A stretch of 7,465 nucleotides of DNA from Geodermatophilaceae bacterium (GTDB lineage: Bacteria; Actinomycetota; Actinomycetes; Mycobacteriales; Geodermatophilaceae): NCBI GenBank assembly GCA_013813215.1, contig JACCSC010000001.1, forward strand, positions 1-7,465, in the 5' to 3' direction. This document shows positions 1 to 5,546 of this stretch, piece after piece. Numbering within the stretch: position 1 is the stretch's first letter; each line of letters opens with the position of its first letter. Below the pieces are notes generated by a model that was given only the letters and a program-made list of their open reading frames with translations, was not told the origin of the DNA and made no database searches. The translations under genes were made by a program, and so were the position numbers.

Positions 1-1
1 G

Positions 2-412
2 AGCTGCGTCGAGTGGACCGACTGCGGTCCCTGGTACGTGAATGAGAATTCCGGCTTCGACTGCGTGTCGGGGCAGTGCGCGTGCGACGCGACCGGGCAG
101 TGGGTGACAGCGTGCACCGACGGCGGCGCCGTGTGGAACGCCGACACGTGCTTCTGCTACTGGGGCACGTCCGCGCTGCCGTCGACGTCCCCGGACCCCG
201 AGCCCGACGACGAGGTCTACTGCTGGTGGGACTGGTGGGGACGAGACTGCGAGCCCGACGAGTGGGTCGACACGTCGTACTACGAGAAGGTCTGCTACTC
301 CGACGGCACCTGTTATTGGGACTACGTCGACGACGGCTACTACACGGACGGCGACTGCGAGGAGCAGTGGGTCTCGCGGTGCTCCGACGGATCTGTGTGG
401 CGATACTTTTGA
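2..412 (+). CDS. Cys/Trp-rich, probably secreted protein, C-terminal part
   Basis: The frame is open to the left edge, so the true start lies outside the window; the GTG at 38 is only the first possible start inside it. It ends at TGA 410-412. The visible 136 residues hold 14 cysteines and 13 tryptophans, many Tyr and Asp, and almost no long hydrophobic stretch. A Pro/Ser/Asp-rich linker (PSTSPDPEPDDE) separates two Cys-rich halves. Each half carries a related motif, QWVTACTDGGAVW and QWVSRCSDGSVW, so the protein appears to be built from repeated disulfide-bonded modules. An even number of cysteines, strong acidity and many aromatics suggest an exported protein held together by disulfides. 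Proteins of this general look are common in myxobacteria, which is inference. No signal peptide can be seen because the N-terminus is missing. I do not recognise a family and assign no function. Confidence 0.7.
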   Translation, partial: SCVEWTDCGPWYVNENSGFDCVSGQCACDATGQWVTACTDGGAVWNADTCFCYWGTSALPSTSPDPEPDDEVYCWWDWWGRDCEPDEWVDTSYYEKVCYSDGTCYWDYVDDGYYTDGDCEEQWVSRCSDGSVWRYF

Positions 413-440
413 TTCCCTGCGGTTTCGCTCCCGAGGGACG

Positions 441-454
441 TCGATAGTCATCGA
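441..454. other. Short hairpin in the gap after the Cys-rich gene
   Basis: TCGAT and ATCGA form a perfect 5-bp stem around the loop AGTC, 29 bases after the Cys-rich gene stops. There is no T-run after it, so it is a weak terminator candidate at best. The rest of the gap to 558 contains the alternating tract listed separately and no gene I can support. Confidence 0.2.
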
Positions 455-491
455 AATGGATCGCGCAACCGGCGCGCTCGCCGAGCTGACG

Positions 492-512
492 GCACGCGTG
501 TGTGCGTGCGCG
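492..512. other. 21-bp alternating purine-pyrimidine tract
   Basis: Every step from 492 to 512 alternates purine and pyrimidine, mostly GC, GT and CA steps. It lies about 46 bases before the ATG of the membrane-protein gene. Such tracts can adopt Z-DNA under negative supercoiling. In a GC-rich genome it may arise by chance. Confidence 0.5.
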
Positions 513-558
513 AGCGATTGCCCGGCGTGTTCGTCTGGCCCAGGGTCGCTCTGTGGAC

Positions 559-1230
559 ATGACGTTGCTGCTGCACAAGCCGATCGACTATGGGAGCGCC
601 GCAACGGATCTCTCGTTCAAGCTCGGCGTCGCCGCGCATGCGCTGACGGCGCTCGTCGCGCCAATCGCCGGCGTCGTCGCGATGTGCGCGACGAAAGGGA
701 AGAAGCTGCACGTCCGCGCGGGCGCGGTGTTCCTGTGGATGATGGCGGCGACGGCGGTGAGCGGCATCCTGATCGACGGCGTGCGGCTCACTGTCGCGTA
801 CGACGCGAACCACGTGAAGGTCGCGGGGATGGCGCTGCCGAGCACGATCCCGGCGCGGCTCTCGTTTCTCGTCGCCGGCTTCGGTGTCCTCTACCTGGCG
901 TGGGAAGCGGGGCGCCGCACGATGCTGCACGTGCGCACCCGCGATGCGGGCCCTGCCACGATCGTCGTGCCGGCGCTGTTCGTCGTCGGCGCGCTGGGGC
1001 TGTCAGCGCTCTACGTCGCGCGCCTCGATCCGTGGAGCGGCAGCCTGTGGATGATCTGGACGTTCGTCGCGGGCGTCGTCGTCACGGCGCAGCTGCGACG
1101 TCGCCAGGCGCGCGATCCGCAGGCGGGCGTCGTGCGCCACCGGTTCGCGATGTTGTTCCTGTTCGCGTTCGCGCTCTGGGGCGCGCTGCAGGGCTTCCTG
1201 CCGGCGATCGGCGTCGCGGTGAAGGGCGTC
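559..1230 (+). CDS. DUF2306-like six-helix membrane protein, 3' end replaced
   Basis: An integral inner-membrane protein of unknown function. From ATG 559 I see about six hydrophobic segments near residues 22-42, 55-72, 98-115, 134-153, 160-177 and 195-214. The first pair is separated by a basic loop KGKKLHVRAG, which resembles the KG-x-LH-R-x-G loop of DUF2306 and related predicted membrane proteins. ATG 559 is preferred over the in-frame GTG at 502, because residues before it are Arg-rich and look untranslated; a clear Shine-Dalgarno is not visible. The natural C-terminus is missing. Around 1210-1260 the protein stops looking like a membrane protein and becomes the tail of a metal-binding domain, and the same frame then stays open without meaning to 1932. 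The end given is an estimate of the break, not a stop codon. Confidence 0.6.
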
Positions 1231-1355
1231 GCCGACGTCGCGGCCGACGTCACGGCCGGTCGCGTCACCGTGACCAGCGCCAGCCGCTGTCCCCCGCGGT
1301 CATCCGCGAGGCGGTCGAGGAGGCCGGTTACGAGCTCGTCAGCGGTAGCGCCTGA
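1216..1355 (+). pseudogene. Heavy-metal-associated (HMA) domain protein, C-terminal remnant with frameshift
   Basis: The end of this stretch reads PLSPAVIREAVEEAGYELVS and stops at TGA 1353-1355. This is the typical last helix and strand of an HMA domain, as in CopZ-type copper chaperones or the metal-binding domain of P1B ATPases. The preceding strand, TAGRVTVTSA, is also typical but lies in a different frame, that of the upstream membrane protein. One added base near 1280 would restore a continuous HMA tail. The metal-binding GMTCxxC loop and the first half of the domain are absent in all frames, so no functional metal-binding protein can be made. The 5' limit is approximate. A copper-handling origin is inferred from the family only. 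Confidence 0.7.
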
Positions 1356-1505
1356 CCCCCGGACCGCGATCACCTGCTGTAGACAGATGATGCCGGACAG
1401 TAGCCGGACGCGGGCGGGAGGGCCAGGGTGGCCGGCAATCACCGGGGAAATCGCTCGCCGGCCTTCGCGCCGGGTTGGCCGCGACCGCCCGCCTGGCTGC
1501 GGTGT

Positions 1506-2573
1506 TCAGGTGGGAGGACCGGCCCGCCCGATCGCGGCGGCGACGCGCCGCGCGTCACGGTCGACCCCGTCGATGATCGAGGAGTTGAGGCGGGTCTGCC
1601 ACGGCAGGCCCATCCAGTGCAGCCCGGCCACCGGCGAGACGCCACGGCTGTGCGTCGGCGTGCCGTCCTTCTCCGTGGCGCCGGGGACGTCGATCCACGA
1701 GGTGTTCGGGTCGAATCCGGTGCACCACAGTACCGAGGTGACGGGCACGACGGTGCCGTCGGCGAGGACGACGTCGTGCCCGTGCGCCCCGGTCACACGC
1801 TGGGTGAACAGCCGGACCCGGCCGCGGCGGACGAGCGTGCGCAGCCGGGTGCCGACTATGGCGTCACCCCGCGCGCGGATGAAGCGGGAGACGCGGGCCT
1901 CGCGGTCGGCGTTGAGGACCCCGGTGAGGTAGATCCACCAGTACATGCTCACCCCGAGGATGTCCTCGGGCAGGTACCAGGGCGGGCCGGGGCTGACCAC
2001 GGTGACGTCGCGACCGGCGGCGGCGAGTTCGACGGCGAGCTGCGCGGCGGAGTTGCCCCCACCGACCACGAGGACCGCGCCCCCGGCGACGTCCGCGGGT
2101 CGCTGGTACTGCGAGGAATGTAGCTGCCCGACGGCCGGGTCGAGGCTGCGGCTCGCGGCCGGGCGGCGCGGCCGCTGGAAGGGGCCGGTGGCCACCACCA
2201 CGTGGCGGGCCCGGATCACCTCGCTGGACGTGCGGGCCAGGAAACCGGAGGCATCCCGGGACAGCCGCCGCACCGGCACACCGGTCTCGACCGGGAGGTC
2301 GAATCGCCGGGCGTAGGCCGTCAGGTACCCCGCCATCTCCGTGCGGGTGGGGTACCGACCCGCTCCGGCGGGGAAGGGCATCCCGGGCAGAGCGCTGAAC
2401 CGGCGCGGCGTGAAGAGGGTGAGGCTGTCCCACCGGTCCAGCCAGCTCTGCCCGATCGGGGCGGCGTCCAGCACGCGCACCCGCAGGCCGGGGTCGCGGG
2501 TGAGGTGGTAGGCGGTGCCGAGCCCGGCCTGGCCTGCGCCGACGACGAGAACGTCGACGGTGGTGGTCGTGAT
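1506..2573 (-). CDS. CzcO-like flavin-dependent monooxygenase/oxidoreductase, no standard start codon
   Basis: A soluble FAD- and NAD(P)H-dependent enzyme of the flavin monooxygenase type. The full-length reading of 355 residues shows the FAD-binding Rossmann motif VVGAGQAGLG at about residues 10-19, the WDSLTLFTPRRF segment at 48-59 seen in CzcO-like proteins, VVATGPFQRP at 126-135, the second nucleotide-binding motif VVGGGNSAA at 169-177, and LWCTGFDPN at 282-290. The substrate cannot be told. The only sensible start is the ATC at 2573 (I-T-T-T-T-V-D-V), 4 bases after the stop of the upstream membrane gene. There is no ATG, GTG or TTG between the preceding in-frame TGA and the FAD motif; the first GTG, at 2480, would delete the motif. 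An ATG-to-ATC change, a sequencing error or a rare ATC start would each explain this. It sits downstream in the same orientation as the membrane gene, as in an operon. Confidence 0.82.
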   Translation of the reverse strand: MTTTTVDVLVVGAGQAGLGTAYHLTRDPGLRVRVLDAAPIGQSWLDRWDSLTLFTPRRFSALPGMPFPAGAGRYPTRTEMAGYLTAYARRFDLPVETGVPVRRLSRDASGFLARTSSEVIRARHVVVATGPFQRPRRPAASRSLDPAVGQLHSSQYQRPADVAGGAVLVVGGGNSAAQLAVELAAAGRDVTVVSPGPPWYLPEDILGVSMYWWIYLTGVLNADREARVSRFIRARGDAIVGTRLRTLVRRGRVRLFTQRVTGAHGHDVVLADGTVVPVTSVLWCTGFDPNTSWIDVPGATEKDGTPTHSRGVSPVAGLHWMGLPWQTRLNSSIIDGVDRDARRVAAAIGRAGPPT

Positions 2574-2577
2574 CGGG

Positions 2578-3129
2578 CTACCGGAGCGGGGTGGTCGGGC
2601 GTCCCGAGCGCGTCACCGCGCCGCCGCGCAGCAGGGGGGACAGGCCGGTCAGGTCGCTGAGCACCCACACCCCCAGCAGGACGCCGTAGAACCAGCCGTA
2701 GCCGAGGATGCCCAACCCGAGCGAGGCGATGAGTTGGGTGAGGCCCGCGAAGAGCACGGACAGCCCCACCGAGAGCGCGTCGACGCCGAACCCGATCCGG
2801 CCCAGCAACGCCGCAGCGGTGGCGCCGACCCCGAGGGCGGTGATCGCCACCGCGGTGAAGTCCGCGGAGATCGTGTCGCTGAACACCGCCACGACCGCGG
2901 CCCCCCAGACCGTGATCACCAGGCCCGGCGCCCACAGCGTCGCGCGTCGTCCACCCACGGCGGCGGCCGCGAGGTAGACCAGCCCCAGGATCAGCGGCGT
3001 GGAGTAGAACGGCACTCCCCCGACGGGCTCGACGGCCAGGATGAGCACGAGCGCGCCGAGCAGGACCGGCACCCACCGCCAGCGTCGGGAGGCGGGCACC
3101 GCGGGGGTCTGCTCCTGGACCATGCCCAT
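2578..3129 (-). CDS. Hypothetical six-helix membrane protein
   Basis: A 183-residue integral membrane protein of unknown function. After a short hydrophilic N-terminus ending in SRRWRW, about six hydrophobic segments follow, near residues 19-36, 43-60, 65-84, 90-110, 115-135 and 140-157. The C-terminus is a short Arg/Thr/Pro tail. ATG 3129 is chosen because GGAGGAA (complement of 3138-3144) lies upstream of it; the second ATG at 3123 would be further from that site. The TAG at 2578-2580 is 4 bases before the presumed start of the flavin monooxygenase, so the two are probably cotranscribed and translationally coupled. I see no catalytic motif and no signature of a named transporter. Confidence 0.75.
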   Translation of the reverse strand: MGMVQEQTPAVPASRRWRWVPVLLGALVLILAVEPVGGVPFYSTPLILGLVYLAAAAVGGRRATLWAPGLVITVWGAAVVAVFSDTISADFTAVAITALGVGATAAALLGRIGFGVDALSVGLSVLFAGLTQLIASLGLGILGYGWFYGVLLGVWVLSDLTGLSPLLRGGAVTRSGRPTTPLR

Positions 3130-3139
3130 CGAACCCGTT

Positions 3140-3144
3140 CCTCC
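3140..3144 (-). promoter_or_regulatory. Ribosome binding site GGAGG for the membrane-protein gene
   Basis: GGAGG on the minus strand, 10 bases before ATG 3129. It favours ATG 3129 over the ATG two codons later (16 bases away). Confidence 0.55.
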
Positions 3145-3229
3145 GCGCGCAGGGGACCTGACCGGGACCGGGCAGATGCCCGACGCTATCCCGGCGGCGC
3201 GTCCCCTGGTGCCGTACCGGTCCGCCGCC

Positions 3230-3534
3230 GCCGTCGGACTCCGACATCGCGGCGCGTGCGGCGGACACCAGCAGGTGTGGGGCGGCCCGGTCCTCGGGCG
3301 TGGACGGGCGCCAGCGCCGGGTCAGTACGCCGTCCACGACGAGGGCGTCACCTCCGAGCTGGCGGGTGTCCTCGACCGGCGCGTGCAGCCGGCGGCCCCG
3401 CAGGATCGCCCGCCCGTAGAAGGCCAGCGTGCGCGGTGAGTAGACCTGCCACACGGCGGCCCGCCGGAGACCGACCAGCCGGTACGGCGACCGGTCCGGG
3501 TCGCAGAGCACGAGCCCGCGCAGCCCGAGGTGGG
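3230..3534 (-). pseudogene. AhpC/TSA-like redox protein (peroxiredoxin-like), C-terminal fragment
   Basis: The minus-strand frame from about 3534 downward reads like the C-terminal half of the AhpC/TSA-related proteins of the PF13911 type. Landmarks in order are LCDPDRSPYRLVGLRRA, then WQVYSPRTLAFYGRAILRGR, then EDTRQLGGDALVVDGVL, and a final STPEDRAAPHLL. The N-terminal thioredoxin-fold part with its Cys-containing active site is missing: at about 3534 the sequence turns abruptly into repeat module A. The 3' end is also unclear, because this frame has no stop until 2321, far into the next genes, so the natural stop was probably lost by a frameshift or substitution. Upstream residues read from the repeat (VATVLPDLSNGHV) are not part of the family. 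Orientation matches the two downstream genes. Confidence 0.6.
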
Positions 3535-3556
3535 TTACGTGACCGTTGCTCAGATC

Positions 3557-3574
3557 TGGCAATACTGTGGCAAC
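3557..3574 (+). promoter_or_regulatory. Paired TGGCAA boxes, left arm of module A
   Basis: TGGCAAT at 3557-3563 and TGGCAAC at 3568-3574 are direct repeats 11 bp apart, one helical turn. They are conserved in module B. Possible arm-type integrase binding sites (inference). Confidence 0.5.
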
Positions 3575-3619
3575 GACGGGCACCAGCGGACCCCTCCGGA
3601 CAACAAAGGTGCAGGTCAG

Positions 3620-3664
3620 CCCTCGTAGCTCGAGGGCAAGAGCGATGGTTTCCTGGCCCGACCC
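3620..3664 (+). pseudogene. Degenerate 5' half of tRNA-Arg in module A
   Basis: The acceptor strand GCCCTCG, the linker TA and the D-stem halves GCTC and GAGC are kept, and TTTCCT of the anticodon region is still visible. Other positions have changed relative to the better copy at 5400, and the anticodon stem no longer pairs. The D-loop region has become GAGGGCAA, which creates a perfect 7-bp hairpin, GCCCTCG-TAGCT-CGAGGGC, at 3620-3638. No 3' half of the tRNA follows, so it cannot be functional. Confidence 0.6.
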
Positions 3665-3777
3665 AACTCGGCGACCAACGGTCACCGCAAGACACGAAAA
3701 GCCAGCTCAGGGCCGATGTTCCGGCACGGCACTTTGACCGCTGGACTCCCGCTGGAACTGTCTTTGCCCTCTGCTTA

Positions 3778-3794
3778 TGGCAATTTATGGCAAC
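3778..3794 (+). promoter_or_regulatory. Paired TGGCAA boxes, right arm of module A
   Basis: TGGCAAT at 3778-3784 and TGGCAAC at 3788-3794, each preceded by TTA, 10 bp apart. Module B has the same TTATGGCAAT box at 5555-5564, preceded 11 bp earlier by the weaker TGGCAGA. Confidence 0.5.
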
Positions 3795-4400
3795 GTCCGC
3801 GGCGAGCCACCCATGTCTGATTTCCGCGACCCGCGGTTCGGCTGGTCGGGCTGCGAAACGGCGGCCAGCCACCGATGACCAGTGCCGCAGGCCGCGTCAG
3901 GTTGCCGACCGGCGACACCGCCTCGGTAACGCGCTGGGCCCGATCCCCCCGACGGAGCCCGGTCTCCGGGAACTCGGAACGGGACACAACCAGCGGCCAG
4001 CACGCATGGACCACATCGATGCCGTCAGCGACCAGGCGATACCGCACTTTTGGGTGCACCACCTCGCCGACCGCCCCAGCGTCTTTAAGCATGTTCTTGA
4101 CTTCGGCGTCGAGGTCGGCGATCCGCGGGCGGGCCGTGGCCAGCGCCACCGACTCGCCGTTGTGGTGCCGGGCTTGAGGCCGCGGTCGATCAGGTCCCGG
4201 GACTTCCACGCTTACAGACACGACTCGGCGATCCCGAGAGTAGCCGCGACATCTCGCGCCGTCCGACCCGAGGAAGGCGACCAGGTCCAGAGCCCCACTG
4301 CGGAACTGAGGCGGATACGGCTTGGGCATTCAGGCCCGTCGCTGACAGCCGGCAACCCCGCCAGTCGCCCCACCCCCGTGTCCGCAGAACTGCGGGCAGA
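3795..4400 (-). mobile_element. Eroded IS3-family insertion sequence
   Basis: Outer limits are uncertain. They are set by module A on the left and by the non-coding DNA just upstream of the OrfA start on the right. No terminal inverted repeats or target duplications could be recognised. A small perfect inverted repeat, CCGCAG-AA-CTGCGG (4382-4395), lies 53 bases upstream of the OrfA start; whether it belongs to the IS is unknown. Confidence 0.45.
3950..4329 (-). pseudogene. IS3-family transposase remnant (OrfA and beginning of OrfB)
   Basis: The minus strand opens at ATG 4329 with MPKPYPPQFRSGALDLV, the typical N-terminus of IS3-family OrfA. The helix-turn-helix continues in another frame as GRTARDVAATLGIAESCL, where the expected Tyr of CLY-W has become a TAA stop, followed by WKSRDLIDRGLKPGTT. 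A second shift returns to the first frame for ESVALATARPRIADLDAEVK, the leucine-zipper part, and then for the OrfB beginning (VVHPKVRYRLVADGID). Recognisable homology fades near 3950. The DDE catalytic domain is absent. With two frameshifts, a nonsense codon and a large 3' deletion, it cannot encode an active transposase. The stretch 3795-3950 may hold further eroded IS sequence, but I cannot show it. Confidence 0.82.
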
Positions 4401-4616
4401 CCGGCTGGACACGGTCCCCGGCACCGTGCGCCTGGCCGTGCTTAACGCTATTCCCGGGGTTGAAGCGCAGTAGCGACTGCAGCATGGGCTGGCAGATTCC
4501 CGTGCCCCAGGCAACTGCCTATCCGTTTGCGCTGAGCGCCGCCGGCGGCGGCCGATCCATAAACGGCGCCGACCATGTGCGTGAGCTCCGTGCCTGTTGG
4601 TTGCCGCGCAACGAAC
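4330..4616. other. Gap without a recognisable gene
   Basis: I see no supportable gene here. It contains the inverted repeat CCGCAG-AA-CTGCGG (4382-4395), the perfect palindrome GCCGCCGGCGGC (4538-4549) and GTTGC-CGC-GCAAC (4600-4612). The last forms a 5-bp hairpin just 5 bases after the 57-residue gene stops, but without a T-run. Confidence 0.4.
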
Positions 4617-4790
4617 TCAATCCCACAGTTTCATCCCCATGACGTCGAGCACGTTTCCAAGCAGCGCACGCGGCAGGTAGCCCTTTCGTCTTCTTGCTTC
4701 CTCCGCAGCCTGCTGTGCCTTCAAGTCCGCTCGGCGCCACCGGCGGCGCAAGAATAGAAATAGCCAGCCTACCAACGCAAGATAGAACAA
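4617..4790 (-). CDS. Small membrane-anchored protein with basic/amphipathic tail (57 aa)
   Basis: The frame opens with TTG at 4790, one base after the TAG of the upstream 38-residue gene (TAG-C-TTG), and ends at TGA 4619-4617. The product begins with a short hydrophobic anchor (FYLALVGWLFLFL, about residues 2-14). It continues with a strongly basic stop-transfer segment (RRRWRRADLK), then a helical Ala/Glu/Arg stretch (AQQAAEEARRRK, about 25-36), and ends PRALLGNVLDVMGMKLWD. An in-frame TAG just upstream leaves TTG as the first usable start. The clean order of anchor, charged cytoplasmic helix and amphipathic end argues for a real gene, and its base composition is lower in GC than the surroundings, like its neighbour. 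I do not recognise a family. The near-overlap with the upstream gene suggests translational coupling. Confidence 0.5.
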   Translation of the reverse strand: MFYLALVGWLFLFLRRRWRRADLKAQQAAEEARRRKGYLPRALLGNVLDVMGMKLWD

Positions 4791-4791
4791 G

Positions 4792-4908
4792 CTAGCCCAA
4801 AATCCCTAATGCGTAGAAGAATGCACCCAGGAACAGGCCCACCAGAAGCAGTGCAATAAGAATTGCGCCCACAAGGACGCCTACCGCGGCTAGGCCAAAA
4901 GCCTTCAT
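4792..4908 (-). CDS. Tiny single-pass membrane protein (38 aa)
   Basis: The 38-residue product starts MKAFGL and is hydrophobic almost throughout (residues 4-36), so it is probably a single membrane helix. It contains two GxxxG motifs (G10-G14 and G24-G28), the usual surface for helix packing. ATG 4908 is chosen because AGGGG (complement of 4916-4920) lies 7 bases before it; a longer in-frame start at 4992 would add a charged, non-conserved-looking leader. The TAG stop is followed after one base by the TTG start of the 57-residue gene, so the pair is probably one transcript. The composition is less GC-rich than the flanks. Function unknown: holin-like, small toxin or a subunit of a membrane complex are all possible, and none is shown. 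Confidence 0.6.
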   Translation of the reverse strand: MKAFGLAAVGVLVGAILIALLLVGLFLGAFFYALGILG

Positions 4909-4915
4909 CGCGTTT

Positions 4916-4920
4916 CCCCT
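4916..4920 (-). promoter_or_regulatory. Ribosome binding site AGGGG for the 38-aa gene
   Basis: AGGGG on the minus strand, 7 bases before ATG 4908. It decides in favour of the short 38-residue product over the in-frame ATG at 4992. Confidence 0.6.
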
Positions 4921-4992
4921 ATCGGAACGTGTTGCCGGTAAACCGCCGAGCCACGCCTTCGCGCCGTAATGATAGCCATCCCGCGGGCCCAT

Positions 4993-5313
4993 GTGGCCAA
5001 GCCCAGCGCAGGACCGGTCATCTGACGTGAACCGCGTCCGCCCATCCTCTCAGTATCCGCCTATCACGGACCTGTCTCGGAGGCCTCGCAGAACAACGGC
5101 CGACGCCGCCGTGCGCGACGCGGAGAGACGCCAACGCCCGCGCTACTGCGCCCAGCCGACGCCACGACCGCCCTGCACGACGCCGCGCTGCCAGTAGCAC
5201 CGGTACGCTGCGGTAAGCAGCGGACAACGGCTCGCAGCACCGCCGACCGAAGCCCTTCGCCGCCAGGTACCCCCACACACCGGACCGGCCCACCGCGCCC
5301 CGCCGTGAGCATC
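4993..5313. other. Gap without a recognisable gene
   Basis: Several GC-rich frames stay open here on both strands, but none has a credible start, ribosome site or recognisable domain. A plus-strand frame ending in TAA at 5316-5318 (translated ...RPAVSIG) has no start codon after its upstream stop. I see no integrase end, although one might be expected next to module B. Confidence 0.4.
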
Positions 5314-5337
5314 GGTTAAGTGACCGTTACTCAGATC

Positions 5338-5365
5338 TGGCAACATTGTGGCAACAGCGGGCAAC
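5338..5365 (+). promoter_or_regulatory. GGCAAC box cluster, left arm of module B
   Basis: TGGCAAC at 5338-5344, TGGCAAC at 5349-5355 and GGGCAAC at 5359-5365, spaced 11 and 10 bp, so on one face of the helix. The first two correspond to 3557-3574 in module A; the third is weak there (GGGCACC). Confidence 0.5.
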
Positions 5366-5399
5366 CCCGGACCCCTCCGGAAAGCAAAGGTGCAGGTCA

Positions 5400-5440
5400 G
5401 CCCTCGTAGCTCAGGGGATAGAGCATCGGTTTCCTAAACC
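5400..5440 (+). tRNA. 5' half of tRNA-Arg (anticodon CCU), truncated
   Basis: GCCCTCG (5400-5406) is the acceptor strand and TA the linker. GCTC and GAGC (5409-5412, 5421-5424) form the D-stem around loop AGGGGATA. TCGGT (5426-5430) is the 5' anticodon stem, and TTCCTAA (5431-5437) is the anticodon loop with CCT at 5433-5435, which reads AGG (Arg). After ACC at 5438-5440 the sequence departs from a tRNA. The 3' anticodon strand has a mismatch, and there is no T-arm, no GGTTCGAATCC-like loop and no CGAGGGC acceptor return. It therefore cannot make a tRNA and is best read as the core of an attachment site or as a broken gene. Confidence 0.72.
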
Positions 5441-5546
5441 CACTCGGGCGGTATCCAGCGGTCACCATCGGGCGCGAAAGGGAAGGCCAACGGCCAGATC
5501 GGCCGCCGGCACCACACCCTTGCATACCAGGATTCGCCTCTGCTAC

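Larger units (their letters stand above)
3533..3794. repeat. Module A: diverged attachment-site-like repeat
   Basis: This block is homologous to module B (5314-5564). Positions 3539-3631 align without gaps to 5320-5412 with 10 mismatches counted by eye, about 89% identity. After that the copies diverge and contain indels, but align again at GTCACC and at the end in CCTCTGCT followed by TTATGGCAA. The layout is a pair of TGGCAA boxes (3557-3574), a GC-rich spacer, a damaged 5' half of tRNA-Arg (from 3620), a diverged stretch, and a second box pair (3778-3794). This is the plan of a tyrosine-recombinase attP site, with arm sites on both sides of a tRNA-derived core. That role is inference. Its left border coincides with the cut end of the AhpC/TSA-like fragment. 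Confidence 0.75.

Noticed and set aside
1391..1505. Plus-frame reading SPGKSLAGLRAGLAATARLAAVF between the HMA tail and the monooxygenase
   Set aside because: Looks helical, but has no start codon or ribosome site and no recognisable family; too short to support.
502..1932. 476-codon plus-strand frame read as one fusion protein
   Set aside because: After about 1280 it is antisense or out of frame to the monooxygenase gene and loses all protein character. I kept only the membrane part.
2321..3685. Long 454-codon minus-strand frame
   Set aside because: Only its part at about 3534-3230 resembles a protein family; the rest lies out of frame over the membrane protein and monooxygenase genes.
2515..4473. 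Long 652-codon plus-strand frame
   Set aside because: It covers three minus-strand genes, module A and the IS remnant. It is a GC-driven antisense frame with Arg/Pro-rich low-complexity translation.
5018..5312. Overlapping minus-strand ORFs of 82-91 codons
   Set aside because: Arg-rich frames without starts, domains or ribosome sites; typical noise in GC-rich DNA.
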